Positions 11,223 through 19,909 of a stretch of DNA of 64,000 bases are shown one piece after another (the first letter of the stretch is position 1; each line of letters starts with the position of its first letter). The stretch comes from AWTP1-13 sp963840445. Lineage in GTDB: Bacteria > Pseudomonadota > Alphaproteobacteria > Rhizobiales > Hyphomicrobiaceae. The stretch covers positions 62,001 through 126,000 of the forward strand of contig CAWIZC010000011.1 in the NCBI GenBank assembly GCA_963840445.1, in the 5' to 3' direction. Both the position numbers and the translations under genes were made by a program. The notes under the pieces are model-generated. The model had not been told where the DNA came from and ran no database searches. It worked only from the letters and a program-made list of their open reading frames with translations.

Positions 11223-11337
11223 GCGCTGTCACGCTTCCGCCGTTCCTTGTCATGCGCCGGGCGCGGTGTCGCCACAGTGGATGTGCACACTTGCAACCAT
11301 TCACTTGGCAAAATGCACTGACCGGGAGGTATTCGTT

Positions 11338-11970
11338 ATGACACGCAATCGCCTCGCAGTTTTGCTCGTCACTTCCGTTCTTCTCATTGCAACCCCGAGC
11401 TACGCGCAGCAGCGCGCAACCGACACCGACATCGCCGCGGCGCTGCGCGCGGGCGGCAATGTGATCGTCTTCAGACATGGAGCGACTTATTCGGATCAGG
11501 CCGATACCGATCCACTCAATCCCGACAACATCGCCAAGCAGCGCCAGCTGAATGCCAAGGGCGAGGAAGCGGCCAAGGCACTCGGCGAAGCCTTCAAGAA
11601 AATCGGTGTGCCCGTCAGCAAGGCCTTCACGAGCCAGTTCAATCGCGCCTACCAGACCGCGAAGCTTGCGGGCATCGACAACGTGGAGAAGACCGCCGAT
11701 GTCACCGAGGGTGGTCTGGTTGTCACACCCAACGAGAACAACCGACGCGCCGACGCTTTCCGCAAGTTAGCGAGCACCGTGCCAGCGACGGGTACCAATG
11801 TCGTGATCGTCAGCCACAAGCCAAACATCATCGATGCGTTCGGCAAGGACTGGTTCGAGATCAAGGAGGGCGAGGCGACCATCTTCAAGCCCGACGGCAC
11901 GAGCTACAAAGTGGTAGCGCGCGTGCAGATGGACGACTGGCCGCGCGTCGCTGCAGCCGCAAAGAAGTAG
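11338..11970 (+). CDS. Exported histidine phosphatase-family protein
   Basis: The 210-residue product begins with a clear signal peptide (RLAVLLVTSVLLIATPSYA, cleavage before QQR). The branch-2-like RHG motif is in VIVFRHGATYSD, and the second catalytic His is in VVIVSHKPNIIDAFG. These place it in the phosphoglycerate mutase-like/SixA phosphatase superfamily, acting in the periplasm. The substrate is unknown. GGGAGG lies nine bases before the ATG at 11338; the longer in-frame extension upstream is not conserved-looking. Confidence 0.85.
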   Translation: MTRNRLAVLLVTSVLLIATPSYAQQRATDTDIAAALRAGGNVIVFRHGATYSDQADTDPLNPDNIAKQRQLNAKGEEAAKALGEAFKKIGVPVSKAFTSQFNRAYQTAKLAGIDNVEKTADVTEGGLVVTPNENNRRADAFRKLASTVPATGTNVVIVSHKPNIIDAFGKDWFEIKEGEATIFKPDGTSYKVVARVQMDDWPRVAAAAKK

Positions 11971-12066
11971 ACGCAAGCGCTGGAATGAGTTGCTGCACCC
12001 CGCTTGTGCTGGCGAGAGGGGTGCTTTTCGGCTAAGCAAGCTCTGCGGACACGGAGGGCAGCGGAC

Positions 12067-12360
12067 ATGGCAGTAGACGGAACCTGGTACCTCGTGATGC
12101 AGACGCCGATCGGCGAGCGCAAGGCAACGCTCACCCTGGCCGGGACCGGCGCGCTGTCCGGCACGCTGGCGGCCGAGGGCGCAGCCACGGCGATCTTCGA
12201 TGCCAAGGAGACCGGCAACGCCGTGAGCTTCAAGGCCTCCATCAAGAACCCCATGCCGCTGACCCTGGATTTCAACGCCACCATCGACGGCACCAAGATC
12301 GCTGGCACAGTGGGCGCAGGCGCGATCGGCAGCTGGCCGTTCTCGGGCACCAAGGCTTGA
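12067..12360 (+). CDS. Small beta-rich hypothetical protein
   Basis: The 97-residue protein is made of alternating short strands (WYLVMQTPIGERKATLTL, SGTLAAEGAATAIFD, PLTLDFNATIDGTKIAG). It has no signal peptide, Cys or recognisable catalytic residues. The pattern resembles small lipocalin-like or calycin-type beta-barrels, but I do not recognise a family. GGAGGG lies upstream of the ATG at 12067. Codon use is like that of its neighbours. Confidence 0.7.
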   Translation: MAVDGTWYLVMQTPIGERKATLTLAGTGALSGTLAAEGAATAIFDAKETGNAVSFKASIKNPMPLTLDFNATIDGTKIAGTVGAGAIGSWPFSGTKA

Positions 12361-12448
12361 AGCCGGCCTGCGAGCGGCGCGGCCCAAAGCGGCATTGCCA
12401 CGTCCGCCAAGTGCGGCAATGATACGGGCGTCGTAGCCGCCGCCCGCC

Positions 12449-13360
12449 ATGACCGTCCTCAGCGTCCGTCACATCACTACCTACCGCTACCGGCAGCCGG
12501 TGTCCTTCGGCGAGCACCGCATGATGCTGCGGCCGCGCGACAGCTTCGACCAGAAGCTGCTGGAGTCGCGCCTTGCCATCACGCCGCAGCCGAGCGAACT
12601 GCGCTGGATGCTCGATGTGTTCGGCAACTGCGTGACCATCGCCCAGTTCGGCGACAAGTGTGACGAGCTCAAGTTCGAAAGCAGCATCTGGCTCGACCAC
12701 ACGCCCTCCAACGCGCCCGACTTCCAGATCGAGGATTACGCCAAGAGCTATCCGTTCGCCTATGTGCCGGAGGAGATGCCCGATCTCGCACCCGTCATCA
12801 GCCTGCAGTACCCGGACCCGGATCAGGAGGTGCACCGCTGGGTGCGCCGCTTCCTGCGCAAGGGTCGCCCGACCGACACCGGCGCACTGCTAATGACGCT
12901 TACGCATGCCTTGAAGGAGAGCTTCACCTACGAGCGCCGCCCGCAGCAGGGCACGCGTGAGCCGGCACTCACCTTGAAGCTCGGACGTGGCAGCTGCCGC
13001 GATCTCGCCCTGCTGATGATCGAGGCGGTGCGTTCCCTCGGCCTCGCCGCGCGCTTCGTGTCGGGCTATCTGTACGTGCCTTCGCGCGATGGGCCGACCC
13101 ATGTCGGCGGCGGCTCGACGCACGCCTGGGCACAGGTCTATCTGCCGGGCGCCGGCTGGGTGGAGTTCGACCCCACCAACGCCATCGTCGGCAACCGCGA
13201 CCTGATCCGCGTCGCCGTGGCCCGCGATCCGAGCCAGGCCGTCCCGCTGTCCGGCACCTACTGGGGCTCGGCGGACGACTGCACCGGCATGACGGTGGAG
13301 GTGCGTGTACGCTCGGCGGGTGATCCCAACGCGCCGTCTGCGGCCACGGCAGAAGCCTGA
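12449..13360 (+). CDS. Transglutaminase-like family protein (1)
   Basis: The 303-residue protein has the bacterial transglutaminase-like N-terminal beta domain (SVRHITTYRYRQPVSFGEH; then DVFGNCVTIAQF) and a transglutaminase core with catalytic Cys in GRGSCRDLALLMIEAVR, His in GGSTHAWAQVYLPG and Asp in WVEFDPTNAIVG. Members act as cysteine proteases or ligases and are often co-encoded with peptide-ligating enzymes; no such partner is visible here. A second, diverged copy follows at 13546, so the pair may have related substrates. Confidence 0.9.
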   Translation: MTVLSVRHITTYRYRQPVSFGEHRMMLRPRDSFDQKLLESRLAITPQPSELRWMLDVFGNCVTIAQFGDKCDELKFESSIWLDHTPSNAPDFQIEDYAKSYPFAYVPEEMPDLAPVISLQYPDPDQEVHRWVRRFLRKGRPTDTGALLMTLTHALKESFTYERRPQQGTREPALTLKLGRGSCRDLALLMIEAVRSLGLAARFVSGYLYVPSRDGPTHVGGGSTHAWAQVYLPGAGWVEFDPTNAIVGNRDLIRVAVARDPSQAVPLSGTYWGSADDCTGMTVEVRVRSAGDPNAPSAATAEA

Positions 13361-13545
13361 ACGTCCGACGACGGGCGAGCGGCGGAACACACAGCAAACA
13401 CCAGCGTTGTGCTGCGGGTGCCCCCTGCGCATGGCACCGAACTTGCTTGACATTGGCTTGCGCTGCGCCATGCCGAGTCGACAAGACGAGGCACGGCAGG
13501 CGATGCCGTGGCGAGCTGCGGAATCAAGACACAAGCGGGGCACAC

Positions 13546-14364
13546 ATGCAGATCCGCGCCGGCTTCAAGATCGCCTACGACTGTCCGCGGCCAACGCCCA
13601 TGCTGCTGATGCTGAGTGTGCATCCTTCGCGCACGGCCGACCTCGTCACGCCGCACAAGCTGCTGTATGAGCCCTACGTAGAGGCGCGCGACTATCGTGA
13701 CGCGTTCGGCAACATCGTCACCCGCATCGTAGCGCCGCCTAGACGCATCACCATCTCCACCGACTTCATCGTCAGCGACCCCGGTACGCCCGACATCGTC
13801 GAGCCGGACGCCGAGCAGTTGCCGGTGGAGGCCCTGCCCGACGACGTGATGGTGTACCTGATGGGCAGCCGCTACTGCGACACCGACAAGATGATGCACA
13901 CGGCCTGGTCGCTGTTTGCCAACGCCCCGCAGGGCTGGGGCCGCGTGCAGGCCATCTGCGACTACGTCAACGAGCACCTCACCTTCGGCTACCAGCACGC
14001 GTCGGCGACACGTACCGCGCTCGAGGGCTACAATGAGAGGCGTGGCGTGTGCCGCGACTTTGCCCACCTCGCTGTCACCTTGTGCCGCTGCATGAACATC
14101 CCGGCCCGCTACTGCACCGGCTATCTCGGCGACATCGGCATACCGCCGGCGCCCGAGCCGATGGATTTCAGCGCCTGGTTCGAGGCCTACCTGGGCGGGC
14201 GCTGGTACACGTTCGATGCGCGCCACAACAAGCCGCGCATCGGCCGCGTGGTGATGGCCCGCGGCCGCGATGCCACCGATGTGGCGCTGTCCACGATCTT
14301 CGGACCGACCGCTTTGACCGGGTTTACCGTCATCACGGACGAGGTGGTCACCCAACCGGCCTAG
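13546..14364 (+). CDS. Transglutaminase-like family protein (2)
   Basis: The 272-residue protein has the same two-part layout as its upstream neighbour but low sequence similarity. The N-terminal domain reads QIRAGFKIAYDCPRPTPMLL and YRDAFGNIVTRIVAP. The core has catalytic Cys in NERRGVCRDFAHLAVTL, His where expected in FEAYLGGRWYTFDARHNK, and an Asp in the same segment. I chose the ATG at 13546 (MQIRAGFK) because homology to the N-terminal domain starts there; the longer frame upstream overlaps the gap after gene 1. It is probably in one transcript with gene 1. Confidence 0.88.
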   Translation: MQIRAGFKIAYDCPRPTPMLLMLSVHPSRTADLVTPHKLLYEPYVEARDYRDAFGNIVTRIVAPPRRITISTDFIVSDPGTPDIVEPDAEQLPVEALPDDVMVYLMGSRYCDTDKMMHTAWSLFANAPQGWGRVQAICDYVNEHLTFGYQHASATRTALEGYNERRGVCRDFAHLAVTLCRCMNIPARYCTGYLGDIGIPPAPEPMDFSAWFEAYLGGRWYTFDARHNKPRIGRVVMARGRDATDVALSTIFGPTALTGFTVITDEVVTQPA

Positions 14365-14482
14365 GCCGATCTTTCCACCTCGGGCAGAGATAGCCGGAGA
14401 CCTTCCGGAATCGCACAGCAGGCAGGCAGTTGCTGCGCCGGACCTTGACCCCTGCGGCGGGACCCCCGATTGTCCGCCGCCC

Positions 14483-15721
14483 ATGCCCAAATATTCATCA
14501 GCCTCTGCCGCACCCACAGGCGAGCCGGAATCGGCCTACGCTTGGCTGCGCCTGCTCGCCTGCGTGCTGACTGGCACCGTAGGCAGCGTGGGCATGTGGT
14601 CGGTGGTGGTCGCGCTGCCGGCTTTCCAGGCCGATTTCGGCGCCGCCCGCGCCGATGCCTCGCTGGCCTATACGTTGGCCATGATCGGCTTTGCCGGGGG
14701 CGCCGTGTTGATGGGCAACCTCGCCGACCGGCTCGGCATCTCCGTGCCCGTCCGACTGGGCGCCCTGCTGTTGGCCGGGGGCTACATCGCTTCGGCCGTC
14801 ACCAGCAATATCTGGCAGTTCACCTTGGTGCATCTCGTGATCGGATTCGGCAGCTCGGCCACCTTCGCGCCGCTGATCGCCGACATCTCGCACTGGTTCA
14901 ACCGACGGCGCGGCATTGCCGTGGCCGTCAGCGCGTCCGGCAACTATCTGGGCGGCGCCATCTGGCCGCCGATCGTCAACTGGCTGATCGCCGCCACCGG
15001 CTGGCGCGCGTCGCAGATCATCATCGCCTTCGTCTGCCTGGCGACCATGATCCCCCTTACCCTTGTCATGCGCCGGCGGGTCAGCGCCGCAGGCCTGGCT
15101 GCCGCCAACGGCGACGGCGCCAACGGCAAGGACGCGCTTGGCCTCAACCCGACCGCCCTGATGGCCATGCTGGCGCTGGCCGGCGTAGGCTGCTGCGTCG
15201 CCATGTCGATGCCGCAGGTGCACATCGTCGCCTACTGCAGCGACCTCGGCTACGGGCCGGCGCGCGGTGCCGAGATGCTGTCGGCTATGCTCGGCTTCGG
15301 CATCATCAGCCGCATCGCCTCGGGCTTCATCGCCGACCGCATCGGTGGCCTGTGGACGATGCTGCTCGGCTCGTCGCTGCAGGCGCTGGCACTGCTGCTC
15401 TACCTGCTGTTCGACGGACTGGCGTCTCTATACGTCGTATCCGCGCTGTTCGGGCTGGTGCAGGGCGGCATCGTCCCCATGTATGCCATCATCGTGCGCG
15501 AATACTTCCCGGCGCAGGGATCGGGCACGCGCGTCGGCGTACTGATCATGTCGACCATTGTCGGCATGGCGCTGGGTGGTTGGATGTCGGGCGCCATTTT
15601 CGACATGACGGGCTCCTACTGGCAGGCGTTCGCCAACGGCTTCTTGTGGAACCTGCTCAACGTCGCCATTGTTGTATTCCTGCTGATGCGGCGAAGGACG
15701 CACGTTCCCGCGTTCGCCTGA
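14483..15721 (+). CDS. MFS transporter, monocarboxylate-type
   Basis: The 412-residue protein has about twelve membrane segments. The first loop has the MFS motif (GNLADRLGISVPVR), and the centre has HWFNRRRGIAVAVSASGN, typical of the OFA/monocarboxylate (MCT-like) branch, whose bacterial members often carry oxalate, formate or small carboxylates. The N-terminal 20 residues are polar and cytoplasmic. The stop is followed after 29 bases by the DUF4112 gene, likely co-transcribed. The substrate is not readable from sequence. Confidence 0.88.
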   Translation: MPKYSSASAAPTGEPESAYAWLRLLACVLTGTVGSVGMWSVVVALPAFQADFGAARADASLAYTLAMIGFAGGAVLMGNLADRLGISVPVRLGALLLAGGYIASAVTSNIWQFTLVHLVIGFGSSATFAPLIADISHWFNRRRGIAVAVSASGNYLGGAIWPPIVNWLIAATGWRASQIIIAFVCLATMIPLTLVMRRRVSAAGLAAANGDGANGKDALGLNPTALMAMLALAGVGCCVAMSMPQVHIVAYCSDLGYGPARGAEMLSAMLGFGIISRIASGFIADRIGGLWTMLLGSSLQALALLLYLLFDGLASLYVVSALFGLVQGGIVPMYAIIVREYFPAQGSGTRVGVLIMSTIVGMALGGWMSGAIFDMTGSYWQAFANGFLWNLLNVAIVVFLLMRRRTHVPAFA

Positions 15722-15750
15722 TCCGCGCCGGCGCAGGATGGTGGGAGACG

Positions 15751-16146
15751 ATGGTGCGCGGCGACGTGGAGATTCTGGCTCCGGGCGAGATGCCGGCGGA
15801 GTTGGCAAACGAGACGTTCGAGCGCCTGGATCGCCTTTCGATCCTGCTCGACACGGCCATTGTCATTCCCGGCACCAATATCCGTTTTGGGCTCGATGCG
15901 CTGGTCGGCCTCGTTCCGGTGGTCGGCGACATGATCACCACGGCCATCTCGTCCTGGCTGATTTATGAGGCGCATCGCCTCGGCATCTCCCGCTTCGCGT
16001 TGTGGCGCATGATGGGCAACGTCGCCATCGACGGGCTGGTCGGCGCCATTCCGCTGCTGGGCGATGCCTTCGACGTCGCCTTCCGTGCCAACCGGCGCAA
16101 TATGCGCATCCTGCGCGATCAATTGGCCAAGCGGCGGCAGCGGTAG
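15751..16146 (+). CDS. DUF4112 family membrane protein
   Basis: The 131-residue protein has the family core (LDRLSILLDTAIVIPGTNIR, then FGLDALVGLVPVVGDM and a C-terminal DGLVGAIPLLGDAFDVAFRA). The repeated GLVPxxGD motifs, each after a hydrophobic stretch, suggest two hairpins in the membrane. Function is unknown. GGGAG lies just upstream of the ATG at 15751. It is convergent with the cupin gene across a palindromic repeat. Confidence 0.85.
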   Translation: MVRGDVEILAPGEMPAELANETFERLDRLSILLDTAIVIPGTNIRFGLDALVGLVPVVGDMITTAISSWLIYEAHRLGISRFALWRMMGNVAIDGLVGAIPLLGDAFDVAFRANRRNMRILRDQLAKRRQR

Positions 16147-16150
16147 AGGT

Positions 16151-16261
16151 TGTCATCCCGGAATTTCGCGAAGCGAAAGATCCGGGACCTATGCGGAGGC
16201 GGCACGTCCTTGGCCCTGGGTCCCGGCTATTCGCGCTTGCGCGCTTCTGCCGGGATGACAA
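16151..16261. repeat. GTCATCCCGG palindromic repeat, copy 2
   Basis: The element begins TGTCATCCCGGAATTTCGCG and ends CTGCCGGGATGACAA, with an inner AGATCCGGGAC and GGGTCCCGGCTATTCGCG. It lies between the convergent DUF4112 and cupin genes. Confidence 0.88.
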
Positions 16262-16287
16262 GACGCGCGATGTGCTCGCCAGACAGG

Positions 16288-16653
16288 CTACTTGGATGCC
16301 ATGAACGCCGCGATATCGGGCGGCGGCGATTTGCATTCCACGATCACCGAATCCTCGAGCGCTTCCACGCCGTGTAGAACACCCTTCGGGTGCCGGCACA
16401 CATCGCCGGGCTGCATGATGACCTCCTTGCCATCCATGGTGCCCTTGAGTTTGCCGCTCACCAGATAGATGACCGACTCGTGGTCGTGGGAATGCAGTGG
16501 GGTCCCCACACCGGCAGCATAGAAAATCTCCAGCATGATCATTTGCTCGCCCTGCAGGCGCAGCTTCACCAGAAGCTCACCGCCAAAGACCTGCTTCCCT
16601 TCGAGCGTGCTGACCCTGATCGCTTTGCCGTCAAACCGCGGCGGAGTGGACAT
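16288..16653 (-). CDS. Single-domain cupin protein
   Basis: The 121-residue protein has cupin motif 1 (GTPLHSHDHESVIYLVSGK: two His, Glu) and motif 2 (PGDVCRHPKGVLHGVEAL, with the third His). It can bind a metal; the substrate is unknown. I chose the ATG at 16653 (MSTPPRFDG) because GGAGG lies six bases upstream; the in-frame ATG four codons earlier would overlap that ribosome-binding site. It is divergent from the methyltransferase gene at 16718. Confidence 0.85.
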   Translation of the reverse strand: MSTPPRFDGKAIRVSTLEGKQVFGGELLVKLRLQGEQMIMLEIFYAAGVGTPLHSHDHESVIYLVSGKLKGTMDGKEVIMQPGDVCRHPKGVLHGVEALEDSVIVECKSPPPDIAAFMASK

Positions 16654-16717
16654 GCGTGCCTCCATCGATCCTCAATGCTATGCTTCATAAGGATGACTGT
16701 AACGGCGTGAGGCCGCC

Positions 16718-17566
16718 ATGTCAGACCACGAGCACTGGCAACTGGATGCTAGCGCACCTGAGCTGTACGAGCGCTATCTCGTTCCCGCCATAACCTCGAT
16801 ATGGGCAGGCGACCTCATTGAGCGTGCGAAGCCCAAACCGACCGAGCACCTGCTCGATGTGGCATGCGGCACGGGTGCGGTAGCGCGCCTTGCGGCAGGC
16901 TGCGTCACCGACGGGCGCATTGTCGGGCTGGATTACAACCCCGGCATGTTGGGCGTAGCCCGGTCCATCCGCACGACCAGCGCACCTATCGAATGGATCG
17001 AGGGCAGTGCGCTCAGCCTACCCTTTGCCGACGGGACCTTCGATCTCGTTCTCTGCCAACTCGGCCTGCAGTTCTTCCCGGATCGCCTGCTGGCTGTCCG
17101 CGAGATACGGCGGGTTCTGCGACCGCAGGGGCGCACGGCCCTGAGTGTCTATAGCCCCATCGAGCGCACGCCGGCTGCGCACGCATTTGTGCTGGCGCTT
17201 GATGAGCATCTCGGGCCGGATGCGTCCAAGATCAAGCGCGCTGAGCATCTCTTCTCAAACCCGCAGGAGGTCGCCACCCTCTTGGACGACGCAGGCTTCG
17301 AGCAGGCCGAGGTAAGCACCGTCACCAAGCAGATTATGTTTCCTTCGGTGCTCGACTACGTGCGATTCCAGTTGATCGCCACGCCCATGGCGAGCCTTCT
17401 GGGTGGCCGGAGCGACACGGCGCGGGAGGTCGACATTCGCCAAATCGCCACCCGCACTGAGGTCCGTCTGGCAGCGGAGATGCTTGTGGGCGGTCGCCTG
17501 CGCTTTCCGCAGGAAGCCTATGTCGCCACCGCGCTGCGGGCGGATAAGGAACGCGAGACGGCATGA
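16718..17566 (+). CDS. Class I SAM-dependent methyltransferase (UbiE-like)
   Basis: The 282-residue protein has motif I in HLLDVACGTGAVARLAAG (about residue 45), post-I GRIVGLDYNPGMLGVA, an IEGSALSLPFADGTFDLV stretch and motif III FPDRLLAVREIRRVLRPQG. This is the Methyltransf_11/25 pattern of small-molecule methyltransferases such as UbiE relatives. The substrate is unknown. Its last codons overlap by four bases (ATGA) with the deoxyribosyltransferase-like gene, so the two are translationally coupled. Confidence 0.88.
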   Translation: MSDHEHWQLDASAPELYERYLVPAITSIWAGDLIERAKPKPTEHLLDVACGTGAVARLAAGCVTDGRIVGLDYNPGMLGVARSIRTTSAPIEWIEGSALSLPFADGTFDLVLCQLGLQFFPDRLLAVREIRRVLRPQGRTALSVYSPIERTPAAHAFVLALDEHLGPDASKIKRAEHLFSNPQEVATLLDDAGFEQAEVSTVTKQIMFPSVLDYVRFQLIATPMASLLGGRSDTAREVDIRQIATRTEVRLAAEMLVGGRLRFPQEAYVATALRADKERETA

Positions 17567-18150
17567 GCGCATCCCGACCCCGCATCTATCTCGCCGGCCC
17601 AGAGGTGTTCCTGCCGAACGCCCGCGAGGTGGGATCGGAGAAGCGCCGCGTCGCGGCCGAGGCCGGATTCGAGGGCGTGTTCCCGCTCGACAACACGCTC
17701 GACCTGGCCGGGTTGGCCAAGGTGGAGCAGGCGCGGCGCATCTCGCTTGCAAACGAAGGCCTGATGCGCTCGTGCGATGCACTGATCGCCAACCTGACAC
17801 CGTTCCGTGGCGTGTCGATGGATGCCGGCACCGCCTTCGAGGTCGGCTTCATGCGCGCACTCGGCAGGCCGGTCGCCGGCTACACCAATGCGGTCGACCA
17901 TCACCTGGACCGGGCGCGGGCATTTCGCGCCGGCGCTGCGCTGCCCTTCGACGCCGACCGCCCGGAGGTGGAAATCGAGGATTTCGACCTCGCCGAGAAC
18001 CTGATGATCGAGATCGCCATCCGCGAATCCGACTGCAGCGTGGTGCGCAACCGGGTCGGGCGGGGTGAGGAAATGACCGACCTCGCCGGCTTCCGGCAAT
18101 GCCTGGCCGAACTGCAGCGTCTGTTTGCGCAGTCTGGCCGCACGTCTTGA
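17563..18150 (+). CDS. Nucleoside 2-deoxyribosyltransferase-family protein
   Basis: The 195-residue protein has the family pattern: RIYLAGPEVFLPNAREVG at the N-terminus, RSCDALIANLTPFRGVSMD in the middle and GTAFEVGFMRALGRPVAGYT. The Asp, Asp and Glu of these blocks match the nucleoside deoxyribosyltransferase active site, which breaks or swaps the glycosidic bond of (deoxy)nucleosides. Related members are nucleotide N-hydrolases, so salvage or sanitisation are both possible. It starts inside the stop of the upstream methyltransferase. Confidence 0.88.
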   Translation: MSASRPRIYLAGPEVFLPNAREVGSEKRRVAAEAGFEGVFPLDNTLDLAGLAKVEQARRISLANEGLMRSCDALIANLTPFRGVSMDAGTAFEVGFMRALGRPVAGYTNAVDHHLDRARAFRAGAALPFDADRPEVEIEDFDLAENLMIEIAIRESDCSVVRNRVGRGEEMTDLAGFRQCLAELQRLFAQSGRTS

Positions 18151-18181
18151 TTTTGCCCGGCCCTGGTGGTCTCGTTAGGGC

Positions 18182-18517
18182 GTGTCCGACATGACATGCT
18201 GGTCTAAGAGCGGAGTGGTGAAGCTCGGTCTTGTCGCGGCGGCCTTGATGGCACCCGCAGCGTCGGCGCACGACTGGTATCCGCGCGAATGCTGCAGCGA
18301 GATCGATTGCGCACCCGTCGAGCGGGCCGAGCCGTTGCCGGACGGCTCCTTGCGCTTGACGTCGAGGGTCGGCACCACGGACGTTCCGACGTCGTTTCCA
18401 CGGCTGGAGAGCCCGGATCAACAGATGCACATCTGCATGGTGCGGTACTCGCACCTGGACGGCATGCGCCCCGTTTGCTTCTTTGTGCCGCCGCCGACCA
18501 GGCAGACTCCGTCCTGA
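18182..18517 (+). CDS. Small exported Cys-rich hypothetical protein
   Basis: The 111-residue product has a signal peptide (LGLVAAALMAPAASAHDWYP). The mature part begins DWYPRECCSEIDCAPVERAE and later has QQMHICMVRY and RPVCFFVPP, giving five Cys. This pattern is one I recognise as a recurrent alphaproteobacterial hypothetical of unknown function. The start could be GTG at 18182 or ATG at 18191; neither has a strong ribosome-binding site. Confidence 0.75.
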   Translation: MSDMTCWSKSGVVKLGLVAAALMAPAASAHDWYPRECCSEIDCAPVERAEPLPDGSLRLTSRVGTTDVPTSFPRLESPDQQMHICMVRYSHLDGMRPVCFFVPPPTRQTPS

Positions 18518-18611
18518 CGGACGGCAAGCTGTGGGTCGCGGCCGGTGTCGCGCTGTGCAAACCTCGAATCAGGCTAGGCAGGTATCAGTCAGTGGACCAA
18601 GGAGACAGGTC

Positions 18612-18785
18612 ATGGCGAAGAACAAGACGGTCGGCGACAACCAGCGCAAGGGTGCGGTCAAGACGCGCTCGCAGATCAAGAACCCGATCACCGGCACCTG
18701 GACCAAGCGCGACGACAAGAGCGGCAAGTTCATGGACGTGAAGGCCGACGCCAAGCCCTTCAAGGGCGTGCGCAAAGAAAAGTAA
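18612..18785 (+). CDS. 57-residue basic conserved-looking small protein
   Basis: The ORF from the ATG at 18612, with GGAGACAGG upstream, encodes a lysine-rich protein: MAKNKTVGDNQRKGAVKTRS, then a block with NPITGTWTKRDDKSGKFMDV, then PFKGVRKEK. It resembles a short family of conserved proteobacterial hypotheticals. It has no membrane segment. Its high positive charge suggests a nucleic-acid contact, which is inference. Confidence 0.75.
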   Translation: MAKNKTVGDNQRKGAVKTRSQIKNPITGTWTKRDDKSGKFMDVKADAKPFKGVRKEK

Positions 18786-18893
18786 GGCGTAACCACACGG
18801 CCCGAACCGGGCGGGTGTATTGCAACGCCGGCATGGCTGCCGGCCGAGGGTTTTGCTATGGCGTAGGGGCACTCACACTTTGAGGTCCCCAGC

Positions 18894-19316
18894 ATGGCCG
18901 CCGCCGATACCATCGCCCTCATCACCCGCTACTACGACGCTTTCAATCGCGGTGACACCGAGGGCATGATCGCCTGCGTCGCCGACGACGTCGTGCACGA
19001 CGTCAATCAAGGCGCACGCCGCAGCGGCAAAGCCGCCTTCCGCCAGTTCTGCGCGCACATGTCCCGCTGCTACAAGGAGCAGCTGGAGGGCATCGTCGTG
19101 ATGGCTACGGCCGACGGCGGCCGGGCCGCCGCCGAGTTCAACGTGATCGGCGCTTACCTGGTTGCCGAGGAGGGCCTGCCGCCCGCCAAGGGCCAGACCT
19201 ACCGGCTGCCGGCCGGCACCTTTTTCGCGGTGCGCGATGGCCTGATCACCCGCATCACCACCTACTATAACCTCACCGACTGGCTGCTGCAGGTGGCCGG
19301 CGAGGATGCCGCATGA
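18894..19316 (+). CDS. SnoaL/ketosteroid isomerase-like (NTF2 fold) protein
   Basis: The 140-residue protein has the NTF2-like pattern: ITRYYDAFNRGDTEGMIACV at the N-terminus, DVVHDVNQGARRSGKAAFRQ, and a C-terminal FFAVRDGLITRITTYYNLTD. Members are isomerases, hydrolases or binding proteins; the role is open. The stop overlaps the start of the GNAT gene (ATGA), and the nitrilase-like gene follows, so the three form a likely operon. Confidence 0.85.
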   Translation: MAAADTIALITRYYDAFNRGDTEGMIACVADDVVHDVNQGARRSGKAAFRQFCAHMSRCYKEQLEGIVVMATADGGRAAAEFNVIGAYLVAEEGLPPAKGQTYRLPAGTFFAVRDGLITRITTYYNLTDWLLQVAGEDAA

Positions 19317-19909
19317 CGGTGCGCGTCGAGCCGCTGGTCCGGGGAGGCGCTGGCGCGCGGCCTGCCGGCCCTGGCACGGCTGCGCATCGCTGTGTTCCGC
19401 AGCTGGCCCTATCTCTATGACGGCACGCTCGACCACGAGCAGACCTATCTCGCCAAGCTCGCCGCACGCACCGGGCGCAGTGATCGTGGCGGCCTCGGAC
19501 GGCGAGGAGATCATCGGCTGCGCCACTGCCGCGCCGCTGGCCGAGGTGGAGGGCGAGTTTTCCGAGCCGCTGGTGGCCAAGGGCTACGACATTGCGAGCC
19601 TGCTTTATTGCGGAGAGTCCGTGCTGCTGCCGGCCTATCGCGGCCGGGGGCTCGGACACGCCTTCTTCGACCAGCGCGAGGCACACGGCCGCAAGCTCGG
19701 CGGCCTGACGCATGCGACGTTCTGCGCCGTCGCAGCGCCCGGCCGACCACCCGCTGCGGCCGGGCGACTACGTTCCGCTCGACGCGTTCTGGACGAAGCG
19801 CGGATATACCAAGCTCGACGGCGTGGTCGGTACCTTCGAATGGAAGGACATCGACCAGCCGGACGAGACGCCCAAGCCGATGCAATACTGGATGCGGGAG
19901 CTGGCGTGA
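19313..19909 (+). CDS. GNAT N-acetyltransferase, three frame breaks
   Basis: After removing extra bases near 19336, 19476 and 19731 (frames 2, 0, 1, 2) the gene encodes about 197 residues: SGEALARGLPALARLRIAVF, then GTLDHEQTYLAKLAA, AVIVAASDGEEIIGCATAAPL, the acetyl-CoA loop SVLLPAYRGRGLGHAFFDQR and a C-terminal DAFWTKRGYTKLDGVVGTFE. The RGRGLG loop fits GNAT enzymes. The gene overlaps the SnoaL gene at its start and the nitrilase-like gene at its end (TGATG). GNAT and nitrilase-like pairs are common in proteobacteria, which supports a single intact native gene. Confidence 0.82.

Noticed and set aside
17849..18454. 201-residue minus-strand frame opposite the deoxyribosyltransferase-like gene
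   Set aside because: Antisense shadow with Arg/Pro/Gly-rich composition and no motif.
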